Below the pieces are notes generated by a model that saw only the letters and a list, made by a program, of their open reading frames with translations, was not told the DNA's origin and did no database searches. From positions 4,747,501-4,811,500 of the forward strand of contig NC_044019.1 in the NCBI RefSeq assembly GCF_900496995.4: a stretch of 64,000 nucleotides of DNA, in the 5' to 3' direction. The translations under genes were made by a program, and so were the position numbers. The stretch comes from Aquila chrysaetos chrysaetos. Taxonomy: Eukaryota; Chordata; Aves; Accipitriformes; Accipitridae. Shown in pieces: positions 1 through 11,778 of this stretch (position 1 is its first letter; the number at the start of each line of letters is the position of its first letter).

Positions 1-3000
1 CTATCACCAGCCCACAGGCACTGGGAACTTCCTTAATCTTGTTCCTCCCCAGCCACCAGCAGTGATGGGGATGGTCGGTACTGGCCAAAGGCAACCGCTG
101 TCGCAGGAGCGGCACTGAACACCGAAGCCTGACGCCGGGATGCCTCGTGCCCAGTAAACCAGGCTGAGATGTGTCACCAAACAACTCCCAAAGCAGCAGC
201 GTGTCCCCACATAACACACCACTGTCCACAGCTCTGGGCTCCCTTTCTGCTCGCTTAGCAAAGACTCTCCTCGGCTCGTTTTACACCAGCCCGACAATCA
301 CACAGTGGTGATTTTTCTGCAAGTACCAGGTTGGCGCTGGCTGCTGTCAGACGGTCTGGAGGGAGGGGGAACACCCCAGACAACAGTCCTGACCCAGACA
401 CACGAAAAAGCTGAGTGCTGCGAAGGGAGAAGAAGAGACAGAGCAATGACTCAGTGATTGCTACAGGCTCCAACCCCAACCGGAGCACCACATCAGGCAG
501 CGAGCTAGCGCCTAGCGTGCATCAGCGAGCAAAAGCAGGGTAAGAGAGCTCAGCCGTGAAGTAGTGCCTCGCGGGGACCCTCCGCAGCAGTCTCTGGCAG
601 GGACATGTACGAAATCAACTCCCCACTACACACTTGAGCTGCGAGGTGGAATGGCCAGGGTGCTCCAAGGAGGCTGGGAAGCTCTCAGATGCTGAAAAGC
701 CGTTTGGTGCAGACAGACGGCCCCGCAGACAGACAACAGGGCATGCCTCAATCGAAGGCGGCTCCAAATGCAGGATGGCAATATGACTGCTGTGGTTTTT
801 TTGCTTTAGAAGATAGGGCCCGAGATGTGCTTGGGAAACACATGTAACCCCAACTCTTCTCCAAGGTGGGTAAGTGCTGGTGGCTTGCAATAAAACCCTG
901 ACCACCGGGCCCCAGCTCGTGTTCGCACAGCCAGCAAAGGGACTGCTAACCACAAACTGTTATTTACATTCCTGACTCACTCCTTCCCTTTCCCCTGAAA
1001 CGGAAGAATATTCACAGTCAAACCTGAATTCCCCTGAACGACTCCTGGAGCCATGTGAGCCGAAAGGTCGGTCCTCAGAGTCAGGAAACCAGGTTCTTGG
1101 GCTGAGAAACCCCCCAGCCCTTCCCTACCACTCCTTGGGCACAGCGCGAAGGAAACCCTTACAATATCCTTGCAAAACCTCGAAGATGGGCACAGAAGGC
1201 TTCTGATTTGGACATTTTACGAAGGTCTGACCTTCTGCAGCAATGCAACAGGTTGAGACAAAGTCCGGTTCCAAACCTCAGCTGGCTTCTCCACTTTTAC
1301 TGGCAAAGTCAAGCCATCACCAGATGTGGTCTGCACGTAGCTGGTGGGGCTTTGGAAAGGCATGGTTGTAGCTATCCCTCACTCCCCGCCTCTTCCCCTA
1401 GCGAGTCTTAAAATACCATGTGAGTATTAAGTAAAGCAGCCAGCACCAGGCTTCCCCTTCTCTACTGGGATTAGCAAAGCAGAAACAGCTGATGCCTGCA
1501 GGACACACTGGGGTGACAAGGCCCTCTGTCCCAGAAAGCCACCCTGTCAGGTGGTGAATCCCCCGGGAATCAACATCCTTTGAGGCATTTTACAAAAACT
1601 GCATCAAGAGTGGAAGGGCTCAACTCACACCTTTGATTCCCCAAACAAATTTGCAGTTAGGGCTGCTAGATAGAGGATAAATCACCTGGAAGGGACAACG
1701 CCGGGACTCATTTAAGCCTGAATAGCTGTCTGAAGCGTGAAGAGCGATGAGGGGAAACTGAGCAACAGGACAAGGGTTGGGTTGCATCTCCTGGCCCAGA
1801 GAAGAGCCCTGTGAGCACTTCTGAGCTCCTCTACATGGTCACCCTGCACTACGCCAACGGATGACACCCAGAAACCATTCATAGGGTTGAAGACTCTCAG
1901 TTTTGCAGCAACATGTGGCTCAATCCCCAGCTCTAACACAGCAAAGGGGCATCCGGAGCTGGAGGAGAAGCTGGGGAAGGGAAGTCAGGAGGTGCCAAGC
2001 TGTCATGCACAGCCCACGCTGCATGAATTCCCCCTCTTGGAGAAAAGATGTTTGTCCCTTGCACCTCAGGGTTTTGCAGGGTTACCTGATGCATCAATGA
2101 ATGCATGCTAACAAGACGGGGGAGAGAGGAAGTGCCACAAATTCCTGTCCTCCTCATCGTCCCCCTTCCCCTCTATGTGGAAACTGGATGCTCCAAACCC
2201 TGTCCGGTTTAGGGAGCCTGGAGATGTGTGTGCCTCATCCTGCCATCACAGGTTGCACTGCACAGGCGTGCAGTGGCACCCAGTTGTGTAAGAGTTATCC
2301 CTGCGTGAAAAAAAGTGTATTTTTCTGCTCCTGAACAACACCCTCTGATCCAGGGTGGGGTCAGGAGGGCCGGTATTTAGACACTGATCAGTGAGACATT
2401 TTTGCAGGTTAGGAGCAGAGGGAGCCTGAATATTCAGCTGTACCAGCAACTTGGGAACTACATGCCAAGACAATGTGAACAAGCAACGCCATCCCCTTCA
2501 AAACTCTGGAGAGGAGGCCAAGCAAAAGGATGTCCCAGGACTGCTCTGCTGTCGAAGCCCCTGTTAGAGGTGTAGGTAACCTAAGATATGGATTTTGGCA
2601 TAATCAGCATCCCTGGAGCTCTGCAGAGCACCTGCCATCTCCAAAGGACCCTTGCCAAGCTTGCAAGGCAGCTCCTCCTAAAATATACCCCTTAAACACG
2701 CAGTCTTGCATAATACTTTTAACACGTAAGAACCGACGGGGCTCAGCTCACCGCCAGAAATAACTTTTCCTGCAGCACAAACGAGCCCTAACTTCAGGCA
2801 AGGACGGCAGAAACAGCTTCATGCAGCGCCTATGATGGAGGGTGCCCGTGGGAGGTGGGCAGCCGGCGGGCAGCGATGTCCCCGTGCCCCCCACCACGTC
2901 CGTCCCTGGGGAGCCACTTTCTGCTGCCCATTCTGGTGCTTTCCAGTGGCTGTTTCTCAAAGCACGCCCCGAGCAGGGCTGCAGGCCAACGCTGTTAGCC

Positions 3001-4024
3001 CCTCCTTTCTCCACCAGCTTCCGCACAGATACTTCTGATTTCATCACTCTTCGCTCTGTGAGGCAGGAGGACTGAAAACGCAGTGCAATAGCCCCAAACA
3101 GCTAGCAGAGGTCGCTTAACATGCGCTGGGTGAGCCCTGGGAAAGGAGATTTCGTGGCTGCGTTGCCTATGGCAAGGCACCTTCTAGCTAAACGTGCCTT
3201 AAATCATTTTGGGTAAAGCCAGGAAGGGATAAACCCCACGGATCCCATCTGGTTCCACTCTGCCCCGACCGCTTGTCTCCCAGACAGGCAGGAAGCCTCC
3301 GGGTCTGAAGTGTTTGCACTCCTGCACCTACATGTAAATAAAACACCCAGGAGTGATCGTGAAAATGGGGCTTTACCTGCCTACGCACGCTCACAGCAGG
3401 CTGGGAAGGGGATGAGGTATTTTTAGGAAAAGCTGGGCAGGGAGTCTGTGAGCTCCTGAGGGTCTCTTGGACCCCTCCGGGCCAGGACAGGGCACGGTTT
3501 CCAGCAGGCACCAGCTCAAAAAAGCTCCCAAAGCAAGATTTCAATCAGCAAGCTGGAGTGCTCCATAAGGAGCGCTGCCGTTAGCATTATTAAATCGCTG
3601 ATGGTAACTGAGGAGCAAAATGAACGCAGAGCTCCCTTCCCTCCCGTCACCCGCTCTAAGGCAGGAACAGGCAAACATTTCACCTGCCCTCTTGGCTTTA
3701 TAACCACCGACGGGACCGGGGCCAGCTTGACCTCTGCACTGCCGGAGGCCGGGTCCGGCACGCCGGTGCCGGCAAGTGCGGAGCAGTTACATCACATCAC
3801 ACGCTTTGGGGTAATTCAGTTGGTATTGATCCAGCTGCAGAAGTTTGGAAAACACTTTGTCAACAACACCCGCCCCGGCAGACTGATGCTTTCTCAGAGC
3901 GGGTCATCGTAGCGGGTGACTTTTCCCAGCCCTCTGGCCCCTGATGCTCGGTATCTTTAATGCAGGAATCCTTCGGACGCTTTGCAGCAGAGGCAGCTGC
4001 CCACCCTGGTTTGCTGCGGAGGGG

Positions 4025-4095
4025 GAGGAAGGGGAGGCTGAAGCACTGGGAGATTTTTAAGTGACTTCTCCAAGGTTACAAAAGGCATCTGTGGT
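4025..4095 (-). repeat. MIR-like SINE remnant (minus orientation)
   Basis: The stretch gaggctgaagcactggg, then taagtgacttctccaaggtt, resembles the reverse complement of the recalled MIR consensus (gaggctcagagaggttaagtgacttgcccaaggtcaca). Only this conserved part is recognisable, as expected for a very old insertion. A RepeatMasker run would settle it. Confidence 0.5.
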
Positions 4096-4365
4096 TAAGA
4101 AAGGAAGCAAAGAAACAAACTGGACGCTTCCTCCCTGCTGCTGCCTGAGTGCCAAAAGGAGGAAAGCAAACCTGGTCCAAGCAGAGGATGGTCAGGGGTC
4201 AGGGAGCATCTTCAGCCCCGCTCCCGGACAGCGAGACGAGCCAGCCCGTGCCGAGCAAAGGGGCTGGGGTGCCGCTGCCCTGCCTGCCAGGCCTACGGCA
4301 CAGACCCAAGGTCGTGGGGAGAGCAGTGCCCACCCCTGCCCCAGGCTGCCTGGGGGGTTTGCATA

Positions 4366-4590
4366 GGATGTGCAGGGGAATTTGCCCTGGGATGCTTGGG
4401 GGGTCCCGCCCTGGGATGTTCAGGGGGGGTCCTTCCTTGGGATGCTCCGGGGGTCCCTCCTTGGGATGGATGCTCAGAGGGTCCCTCCTTGGGATGCTCA
4501 GGGGCGCCTGTCCCATTCAGCCAGAGGGTCCCACCCTGGGATGCTCTGGGCGTCCCTCCTTGGGATGCTGAGGATGCCTGCCCCGCGGAG
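4366..4590. repeat. Minisatellite of about 25-base units in SLC9A1 intron 1
   Basis: About eight imperfect copies of a unit like gggatgctcaggggtccctc follow one another, some with insertions (for example a gatggatgctc variant near 4466). The array ends about 90 bases from the SLC9A1 exon 1 donor. All the long open frames over this stretch on both strands come from the repeat and are not genes. Confidence 0.8.
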
Positions 4591-4680
4591 CCAGGGGTCC
4601 CTCTCCGGGGTGCTGGGGGGGGGGGGTGTCCCTCCCCGGTGCCCTTCCCCCGGGACCCCGCCACGGCACCGCCAACCTAC

Positions 4681-5017
4681 CCAGCTTCATGAGACAGGCC
4701 AAGAGGATCCAGAGGGAGATCTCGAAGGGGATGCGGACGTGGGTGTAGTCGATGCCCAGGACGGGAAAGGCTTTGCGGGGCTTGGCGTGCCCCTCGCCCG
4801 AACCGTTGGCCGGCTGCTTGTTCAGCGGATGGATCTCCTGGGCGGAGGCGGGGGGCGCGGGGGTAAAGCCCCCCATCTCACCCCCCCGCAGCTGGACCGG
4901 CTGTCCCTGCGGGGGCTCGGAGGCCAACGTAGGGGTGGCCTGCAAGCCCTGACCGGGCAGCAGCGGCCCCAACAGCAGCAGGGCCCAGGGTAGGGCGCGC
5001 AGGGCCGCGGCGCCCAT
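4681..5017 (-). CDS. SLC9A1: SLC9A1 (Na+/H+ exchanger 1), first coding exon
   Basis: This exon encodes the first 112 residues plus one base of the housekeeping plasma-membrane Na+/H+ antiporter NHE1, which exports protons in exchange for sodium to control cell pH and volume. Residues 1-26 form a hydrophobic signal-like segment rich in Leu. A variable Pro/Gln-rich stretch follows, with an N-glycosylation sequon NGS at 71-73. From about residue 79 comes the block KPRKAFPVLGIDYTHVR and then ISLWILLACLMKLG, which I recall as near-identical in human NHE1; this block decides the identification. The exon ends at a good donor (GTAGGT on the minus strand, 4680-4675). The rest of the gene lies outside the window to the left. 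The chosen ATG is the one immediately before the signal-like segment. The reading frame stays open far upstream, through the minisatellite, but I regard that as repeat translation. WDTC1 is divergent, about 6.4 kb away. Confidence 0.93.
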
Positions 5018-5295
5018 AGCGGCGGGCGCTGGGGGCAAAAGGGGGGGTCGGGGAAAGGAAAGGGGGGGGGGGGGGGCGGCTCGGGCGGGCGGCGGGGCCC
5101 GCCGGCGGCGTGGGGCAGGAGCCGCCCCGCCGACAGCCGGAGCGCAGCTGGGGCGGCCGCGGAGCTGGGGCCCATCCCACCGAGCGGCCGGGGCGGCCGC
5201 GGGGAGGAGGCAGGGGCGGAGGCAGCGCCGCCGGCGGTGGCCGGGGGGGGGGGGGGGGGCCGGGGAGGATGGGGTGGGCTGCGGAGCTGGGTGCT
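4860..5295 (-). promoter_or_regulatory. SLC9A1: CpG island, SLC9A1 promoter, 5' leader and start codon
   Basis: The region is dense in CpG and GC-box-like GGGCGG strings, for example around 5083-5110 and 5150-5225. It covers the SLC9A1 ATG and about 280 bases upstream. There is no obvious TATA box, which fits a housekeeping promoter. A 14-base G run at about 5065-5078 and another near 5245 give poly-C tracts in the minus-strand leader. The exact transcription start cannot be read from sequence. Confidence 0.65.
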
Positions 5296-5299
5296 GCTG

Positions 5300-6565
5300 G
5301 GGGGGGGGGGGGGAGCTGGGGGTGGTAGTGGAAGAGGGGTGCGGGGTAAAGGGGGTACGTGGAGGAGGAGGATGCGATGCAGGGAGGGGGACGAAGAGGG
5401 GAGGAAGGTACAAGGCAAGGTGGGTGCCGCTAGTGGCAAAGGGGGTGGGTAGAGGCGAGGGGGTGCGGTGCAGAGGGGGGAGCATCAGAGCGGGGGGTGC
5501 AAGTGGAAGAGGGGGTGCAGTGCAAAGCGAGGTGTAACTGGAAAGTGGGGTTGGAGCAGGAAAAGGGGGAGCGTGGGAGCTGGGGGGGTAGTGGAAGAGG
5601 GGTGCAGGGCAAAGGGGGTGCGTGGAGTGGGAGGCGATGCAAGGAGGGGTGCGGTGCAAAAGGGGGAGTATGGGAGTTGGGGGGGGTGGTAGTGGAAGAG
5701 GGGTGCAGGGCAAAGGGGGTGCGTGGAGGAGGAGGATGCAATGCAGAGAGGGGGACGAAGAGGGGAGGAAGGTCCAGGGCAAGGTGGGTGCCACTAGTGG
5801 CAAAGGGGGTGCATGGAGGCGAGCGGGTGCAGCGCAAAGCGGGGCGCGGTGCGGAGGGGGGAGCAGGGCGTCCTAGTGGAAGAGGAGGTGCAGCTGGAAA
5901 GTGGGGTTGGAGCAGGAAAAGGGGCAGTGTGGGAGCTGGGGGGGTAGTGGAAGAGGGGTGCAGGGCAAAGGGGGTGCGTGGAGTGGGGGGCAATGCAAGG
6001 AGGGGTGCAGTGCAAAAGGGGGAGCATGGGAGTGGGGGGGGTGCTAGTGGAAGAGGGGGTGCCCTGCAAAGCCGGGTGCCGTTGTGGAATGGGGTGGGAG
6101 CAGAAAAAGGGGGAACGCGGGAGCTGGAGGTGCTAGTGCAAGAGGGGTGCAGGGCAAAGGGGATGCGTGGAGGGGGAGTGCATGGAGGAGGAGGATGCAA
6201 TGCAAGGAGGGGCATGAAGAGGGGAGGACAGTAGAACGCAAGGTGGGTGCTACTGCAAAGGGGGTGCCTGGAGGTGAGGGGGTGCAGTGCAGATTGGAGT
6301 GCAGCGCAAAGGGGGGAGCAGAGAACTGGGAGGGTGCTAAGGCAAGGTGGGATCCAACGAAAAAGGGGGTGCACAGAGGAGAGGCAATGGACAAGTGTGC
6401 AAGCATCGGAGGAAGGCGTAATGCAAGGCGGGGTGCAAGGAGACAAGGGGGTGCAATGCAAAGGGGAGGTACAGAGAGGCAGGGGGTGCTAATGCAAGGT
6501 TGGACACAAGGAAGCGAGGGGGTGAAAATGCAAGGAGGGGTGCACAGAGGCGAGGGAGGTGCAAG
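5300..6565. repeat. G-rich complex minisatellite with higher-order units
   Basis: About 1.26 kb is made of 14-30 base elements such as gtgcagggcaaagggggtgc, gtggaagagg and gggagcatgggag. These are grouped into larger blocks. The block starting near 5340 recurs near 5705: the marker gatgcratgcag sits at 5371 and 5734, and ttggagcaggaaaaggggg-type sequence at 5551 and 5907, giving spacings of 363 and 356. A third, more diverged copy of the first marker is at 6194. Copies become looser after 6300. The array starts within about 300 bases of the SLC9A1 start codon. It generates long Gly/Arg-rich (plus) and Pro/Leu-rich (minus) open frames with no protein meaning. Confidence 0.85.
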
Positions 6566-9500
6566 GAGTCAAAGGGGCCCTAATGCAGTGGCAGGAAGGT
6601 GCAGAAGAAAGGGAGGGAAATGGAATCTGTGGACTGTGCCTGCTGCTGGAGGGGTGCAGTGGGGTGATGCAGCACTACACCATGCGCAGCAGCGTGGGGG
6701 TGGCAGGGAGACTGTGGGTGCACGGCCCAGGTACCCAACAGGAAGGCAGCCAAGGCTCGTGGGGCCAGCAGAGCACCCTGGGCCCATTGGGGAGAGCAGA
6801 GCAGCCAGCTGCCCCCTCCATGTTTGCTGCTTGGAAATGGACAGCCACGGTCTGCTTAGCCTCAGCATGCAGGCACCGCTCTGGGGAGACCTCTGGGGTG
6901 GTGGGATTTGCAGAGCGATGACTTCCAGGGGGACGGGCCTGGTGAGCATTGGCTGCTATTCTGGACCAACATGGTGCTGTAACCTCATCTGTGCTTATTG
7001 GTACCGCCTCGCCCTTTGCCCTGGTCACTAGCATAGTCTGAGTCACCAGGAAAACTGATAAGGCTCTAATAAAACCGCTAGAGTAGCATTGGGGGGGTTG
7101 CTTGGCACCGTGCGACTGAGCTCAGCCACCCTGATTTCTTGGCTCTGCTACTGACTTCCTGAGTGTCACATGTGTGTGACAGGAGCAATCAAAACCGGTG
7201 GGAGTTTCTAACTGATTTATTAGCTAAACTTTAGGGGCAAAGGAGCCTTTTGGTAAAGATGCAGCCCCTAATCCTTGGGGGCACTCTGTGTACGGAGGGC
7301 ATGGGCCCTTGACATGACACATGGCAGCTAGAACTCGAGCTTTGAAGGTTACGCTTGCTGGTTTGCATCGGTTACATTCTTGTTTTAAGACGGCATCAGC
7401 TCCCAAAGCGCTGGCGGTTGGACTCGCTCGGGGAAGGCTGCAGGGAATGCAGCCCTTCACCTTCCCAGCAGACAGGAGGGGAGCACAGCAGCCTTGCTGC
7501 AGCTACTTGGTGGAAATCATCAACAAACGTGACCCCTCAATTAAAGTGAATCATCAGCCTGAGCAGGAACCAGCTAGGTGTGTCAATTCCTCTCTTCCGC
7601 TTGGTTATGTTCTGGATAGTCAAATTAATCTGTTTTACCAATTAAGCAAGAAATGCTGAGTGTTTCTCATTTTGTAAGGGCTTAGTCATATCTGGGTGAG
7701 AAGCCTGATCCTAGACGACAGCGGTTGGTATGCGTTTCGGTTGAAGCAGGACTGTGCACTGGCAGCACGCAGACAACTAGAGACTTGTTCAGGAGAAAAC
7801 ATGGGGGCTGGTTTTCTTTCAGAAACAGTTCCTAGAAGCTAAAACTGGTACGATGTTCCCATGAAATAACTGGGTCAGATTTTTCTACCTCTTTGTGCCT
7901 GGATCAATCAGCAATCGTGGTGGGTAGGTCTGAACCGTTTAGTACCTGCCTATTGTACATTTGCCAGTGGGGGATGTAGCATCAAATTAACTTCTTGCTA
8001 CTTTGGTAGCGAACGTTCCCAACCTGCTTGGCTGAATGCTACTGGCTGGACAAGTGCCTTTCAACCTGTTGAACTCCGTGAAGGATTTCAGTTGGTGCAA
8101 ATTCTTCACAAAGTGGAAAGATATTCCTGTTTCCTCTGGATCGGGAGATGAAGACCTGGAGACATCCAATTAAATCTGTGTTCCTGAGTTAATCCATCAG
8201 CACTGCAGTGCTCTGACAGTGGCAAATATGCCCATCAGGGCCTTGGGGCTTGAGCTGCCTTGGTGCTTTTTTCAGTTATTTGTGTTTCCTGCATTAGGAG
8301 AGTAGTCCAGTTACCTCCAGCTTTTCACGGCCCAGCCGAGATGCTCGCCGTGATTCTTGGAACTTGCACCATCCTCCCACCAGGAGGGAGCGTAATTAGG
8401 ATTAAGCTTCTTAGCCTGCAAAGGGAGAGCAATACAACCGCATGAACAAGCAGAGGGAGCTTTAGAAATGTCCCATCAAGCAAATTACATAATACACCAG
8501 AGCTTATCCTGTTGTATCTTGGAGGGCAAAAGCAGACACTGTGTATATACCTAAGTTCATAATTGTTTTCCCTGGCCCCTGGAAATACTTCACACCTCCT
8601 GCCTTTGAGCAGCTGTGCAACTGGGCACCTTCTCTGACCCAGACACCAGCGTTCCCCCTGCTCCTCCAGGCCGTGCAAGCACACAGAGCTTCATAAGCCA
8701 GCACACGCTAATACAATACACAACAAATGCCCCGAGTTGTGTTCACACGTAAATCATGCAGAATTCAGCCCTCATATTGAGAGAATCTTCCGTGAAGCTT
8801 TGCTATTTCATAATAGCTTTGATCAGAGGGTCTAAATTTTTTTCAGCAGATGTTAATCATCAAAAAGTAAACATAATTTACATTGCACAGGGAGGTAAAC
8901 CCAGGCAGAGACACCAGAAGGGAAGTGTTTTCTGAAGTCGTGCAAGGAATCAGCAGCAGATTTGCTCAAAGAAACCAGGAGTGCAGACCTTGCTGTACGT
9001 CCTGGCTGCAGCTCACATTGGCTAAAAGAATGTTTCTATAAGTTTACAGTCCATTTCTATATTAGACCCAGCTCTTTCTTTCTCATCCTCTCTGTATTTA
9101 TTTGATAAAGATGATCTCAGTGCTGCTACCCCTCTCTCTGTTTACACTTTGCCCCTGTTCCCCCATCTCCACTTGCAACTCAATTGCAATTGCCTGAGCA
9201 AAGTGGCTGCAGGTCAGGCTTTCTCTCTCAGTCAGATGATTTTCTTGTTCTCTGGTCTGCCCCAATAAACAGCACAGGGAAGTGGAAAGTAAAGGATGCA
9301 TGACTTTAAATTTTATTTCAACTGCTCTAGCCTAGATTTCCACCTGCAAACAAATCCTAGTCCAGCTCCAGCGTTTGCTGGCCAGGTGTCTGCAGGACAA
9401 ACCATGTTGCTTCTCTCTCACAGAGTAAGATCTATGGCTATGAACCTGTGTATGTGTGCGCTGTGACTTCCTAACTATGGCACAGCGTGTAAAATTTAAC

Positions 9501-10870
9501 TTTTGTGTGCATGTTGTGGGTTTTTTTACACTGAATTGTCTTTTTTTAATGTGTGTAGCATAGATTGAGGACAGAATAGGAGACATATTTACTGAAAGCA
9601 TTAAAAAATGCCTTTTGTATGACTTAAATTGTTTTCGCTCAAATGTTGTAAGAAGGGCAAGTCCAACTCTCAAGCAGTTTTATTCCTTGCTCCCTGTACC
9701 TTTCTTTGGACTGAAAACTCCACAGCCCTGTTTCACAAGGATACTCTTCAAGGTGGTGTTCATACTGCAGGAGGTTGGGTGCTGGGAGGACAACACTTTG
9801 TTTACATTCCCCAGTGTGTCTCCAGTTCCTTCTGAGACTGCAGCGGAAAACTTCAGCTCTGACAGTCAGAACCAGCAAGTACCCCTGGTCCTCTTTGGCT
9901 TCAGCCACTGTTATGTCTCTCCGTCACTAGCTCGGAAAAAAATCAAGCTCCTGTGCCCCAATTTTCTGTCTGTCAGCGAGTAAAACTTACATGTCAAGGG
10001 CATCCAAAGCCTGCCTGATTTTCTGTGTAGAGCTTTAGATCCCCAAGAGGATGGCATCTGAGAAAAGAAGATAAAACCCTGTTGTAAGGATGATAGTGAT
10101 GGATCCCGATTATTACTTGGTTAATTAAAAGAGTCTGGACAGATACAGAGGCAACAATTAACAATTCTCTTCCGTAAAGAACTTTGACAACAGCTGAATA
10201 AGTTAATGGGTTATGAGATGAAGACAAATCATTACAGCTAATGGTTGGTCTGTCATTTATGAGTCTGGAGGTGTATGGGAGAGTCCTCGCGCTTCCATGC
10301 AATGTCTGATTTAAGGGGCTTTTTGCTCCTTCTGTTAACAGAGAATAGGCAAGTAGCAATTTTCTTCTGTTGTGCAGCTGGGATTATCTAGGAGCCATGG
10401 AATTAAGTTCTAAATGAAAATTTAAACTATTCATTACACTTTATTAATAGACTTGGGAATGTTTAATTGTGGAAATAAATTACAGAGAGATGAATTCCTA
10501 ACTTTTATTTTACAAACACACACCATTTTTCAGGAGAGTGCGTTAAGATAATTAGGACTAGCGGAGATGCCAGCCTTGCCTTCGCCCCAAGGTCTGCCGG
10601 CAGTGTCCCCAGGGCCAGCGGCCGGCTGTGCGGGGCAGCTGGAAGGCCAAGGCAAAGGGAAGGTTTTTGCGAACACTGCCACCCCCTGGCTCTTTCCACA
10701 GAGTTATATTCCCCCCCCCCCCCAAAAAAAAAACCCAGCCTAACTTTGTGCTGCCTGAGGGAGCTGTGCGCTTCACTTCTGCGAATTGCTGCTGGAAACA
10801 CCAAACGTTGGCGGGCAGGGATTATTTTTTTTTCTGCAGGGCCTCGGTCACAACTCGCTGCCTGTGGGGA
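6566..10870. other. Intergenic DNA between SLC9A1 and WDTC1
   Basis: No coding exon is recognisable on either strand. Base composition falls from G-rich next to the minisatellite to ordinary A+T content at 7-10.5 kb. An isolated AATAAAA at about 7068 and a 13-base C run next to a 10-base A run at 10711-10733 are the only simple landmarks. Short open frames are not conserved-looking. The region may hold regulatory elements for the two divergent genes, but nothing in the sequence alone shows it. Confidence 0.6.
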
Positions 10871-11265
10871 CTTCACACCAAGACACCGGCCTGGCGGCTT
10901 TCCCTGTCGCAGGGCGATCCCTGCGGCATGGCTCCCGGCCCCAGCAACCAGGGGAGGACCGCAGGGTTATGGAAAGGGGGCCGCGAAGCCCAAGCCCCCC
11001 CATCGAGGCCGTGTTTGAGGCGCAGGCCGGGCACCCTCTGGGGCAAGCGTGTGAGGCAGGTGGGGCCCAGGCCCCGCTGCGGCCTGCCAGCTGAGGGGCT
11101 CCAGGCCCGGCGAGGGCTGGCTTTAAGCAGCCTCCGGGTTTGGTGAAGGGGGGAGGAGGACGGAGAACCGCGGGAGGGACAGAGGGATGTGACCGGGCCC
11201 TGAGGCTCCAGCCCCGCGGGCCGAGACCCCCCCCTCAAGGCAGGCGGCCATCCCTCCCTCCGCCG

Positions 11266-11280
11266 ACTACAACTCCCAGC
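11266..11280 (+). promoter_or_regulatory. ZNF143/STAF-like motif
   Basis: ACTACAACTCCCAGC fits the extended ZNF143 promoter motif (ACTACAATTCCCAGAATGC type), apart from the last bases. Such sites lie typically within 300 bases of transcription starts. Confidence 0.6.
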
Positions 11281-11501
11281 ACCCCCTTCGCGGCACCGTC
11301 CTCCCGCCCCCCCTCCACGCCGACTGGTCGAGCCCGCACGAAAACGCTCTCCCCTTCCCTTTGGTTAGGGGAGCTGTCAATTACGGGGCGGCGGCGGCCG
11401 GGAGGGCAGGACGGGAAAGTATTCCGGAAAGCGATTTACGCCGTTTGCGTGGAGTCGGGGTTGCTGCGGGTGAGCAAGGGGGTGGTGGCGCAGTTAGCGT
11501 G

Positions 11502-11511
11502 GCGCATGCGC
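11502..11511. promoter_or_regulatory. NRF1 binding motif
   Basis: GCGCATGCGC is the self-complementary core of the nuclear respiratory factor 1 site. It sits inside the WDTC1 CpG island, just before the inferred first exon region. Confidence 0.65.
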
Positions 11512-11519
11512 AGAGCTGC

Positions 11520-11778
11520 GCGGGGAGAGCGGCGGCGGGGGGTGCTGCTGAGCCCCGGACAGCTGGAGGGGGTAAACAGGGGAGGGGGGGGGGGGGCACG
11601 GCCGGGGCCTAGGCCGGGCCGCGCCTGAGGGCCCTCCCCGCGCCCCGGGGACGGCGCCCGGCTCCTGTGGAGCCCCCTCTGGCTCCCCCCCCTCCGCTCG
11701 GTCCCGTTCTCCCCCCCGCATGGATGGAGCCTCGCAACTTCCAGTGCCCGCTGCGCCCGCACCGGGGAGGCCTGACAG
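11520..11778 (+). other. WDTC1: WDTC1 inferred non-coding exon 1
   Basis: A strong donor CAG|GTAACG at 11778/11779 lies at the downstream edge of the CpG island, about 7.3 kb before the first coding exon. The human gene also begins with a non-coding exon. The 5' limit given is only approximate. Two ATGs at 11720 and 11724 lie in this exon and open short upstream reading frames. A weaker alternative donor is present near 11572 (gagggggtaaac). Confidence 0.5.

Larger units (their letters stand above)
1..4680 (-). other. SLC9A1: SLC9A1 intron 1, 5' part
   Basis: This is non-coding sequence downstream of the SLC9A1 exon 1 donor on the minus strand, running off the left edge. Short open frames exist on both strands, but none resembles a known protein or is flanked by matching splice sites. 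It contains a MIR-like remnant (about 4030-4095), a 25-base minisatellite (about 4366-4590) and a small CpG cluster near 3710-3780. The next SLC9A1 coding exon, which would carry the following membrane segments, was not found here. Confidence 0.75.

Noticed and set aside
5497-7031. Long plus-strand Gly/Arg-rich open frames (245 and 315 codons) and minus-strand Pro/Leu-rich frames (343 and 428 codons)
   Set aside because: They are translations of the G-rich minisatellite, where stops are rare on either strand. Only the 3' end of the minus-strand frame (SLC9A1 exon 1) is real.
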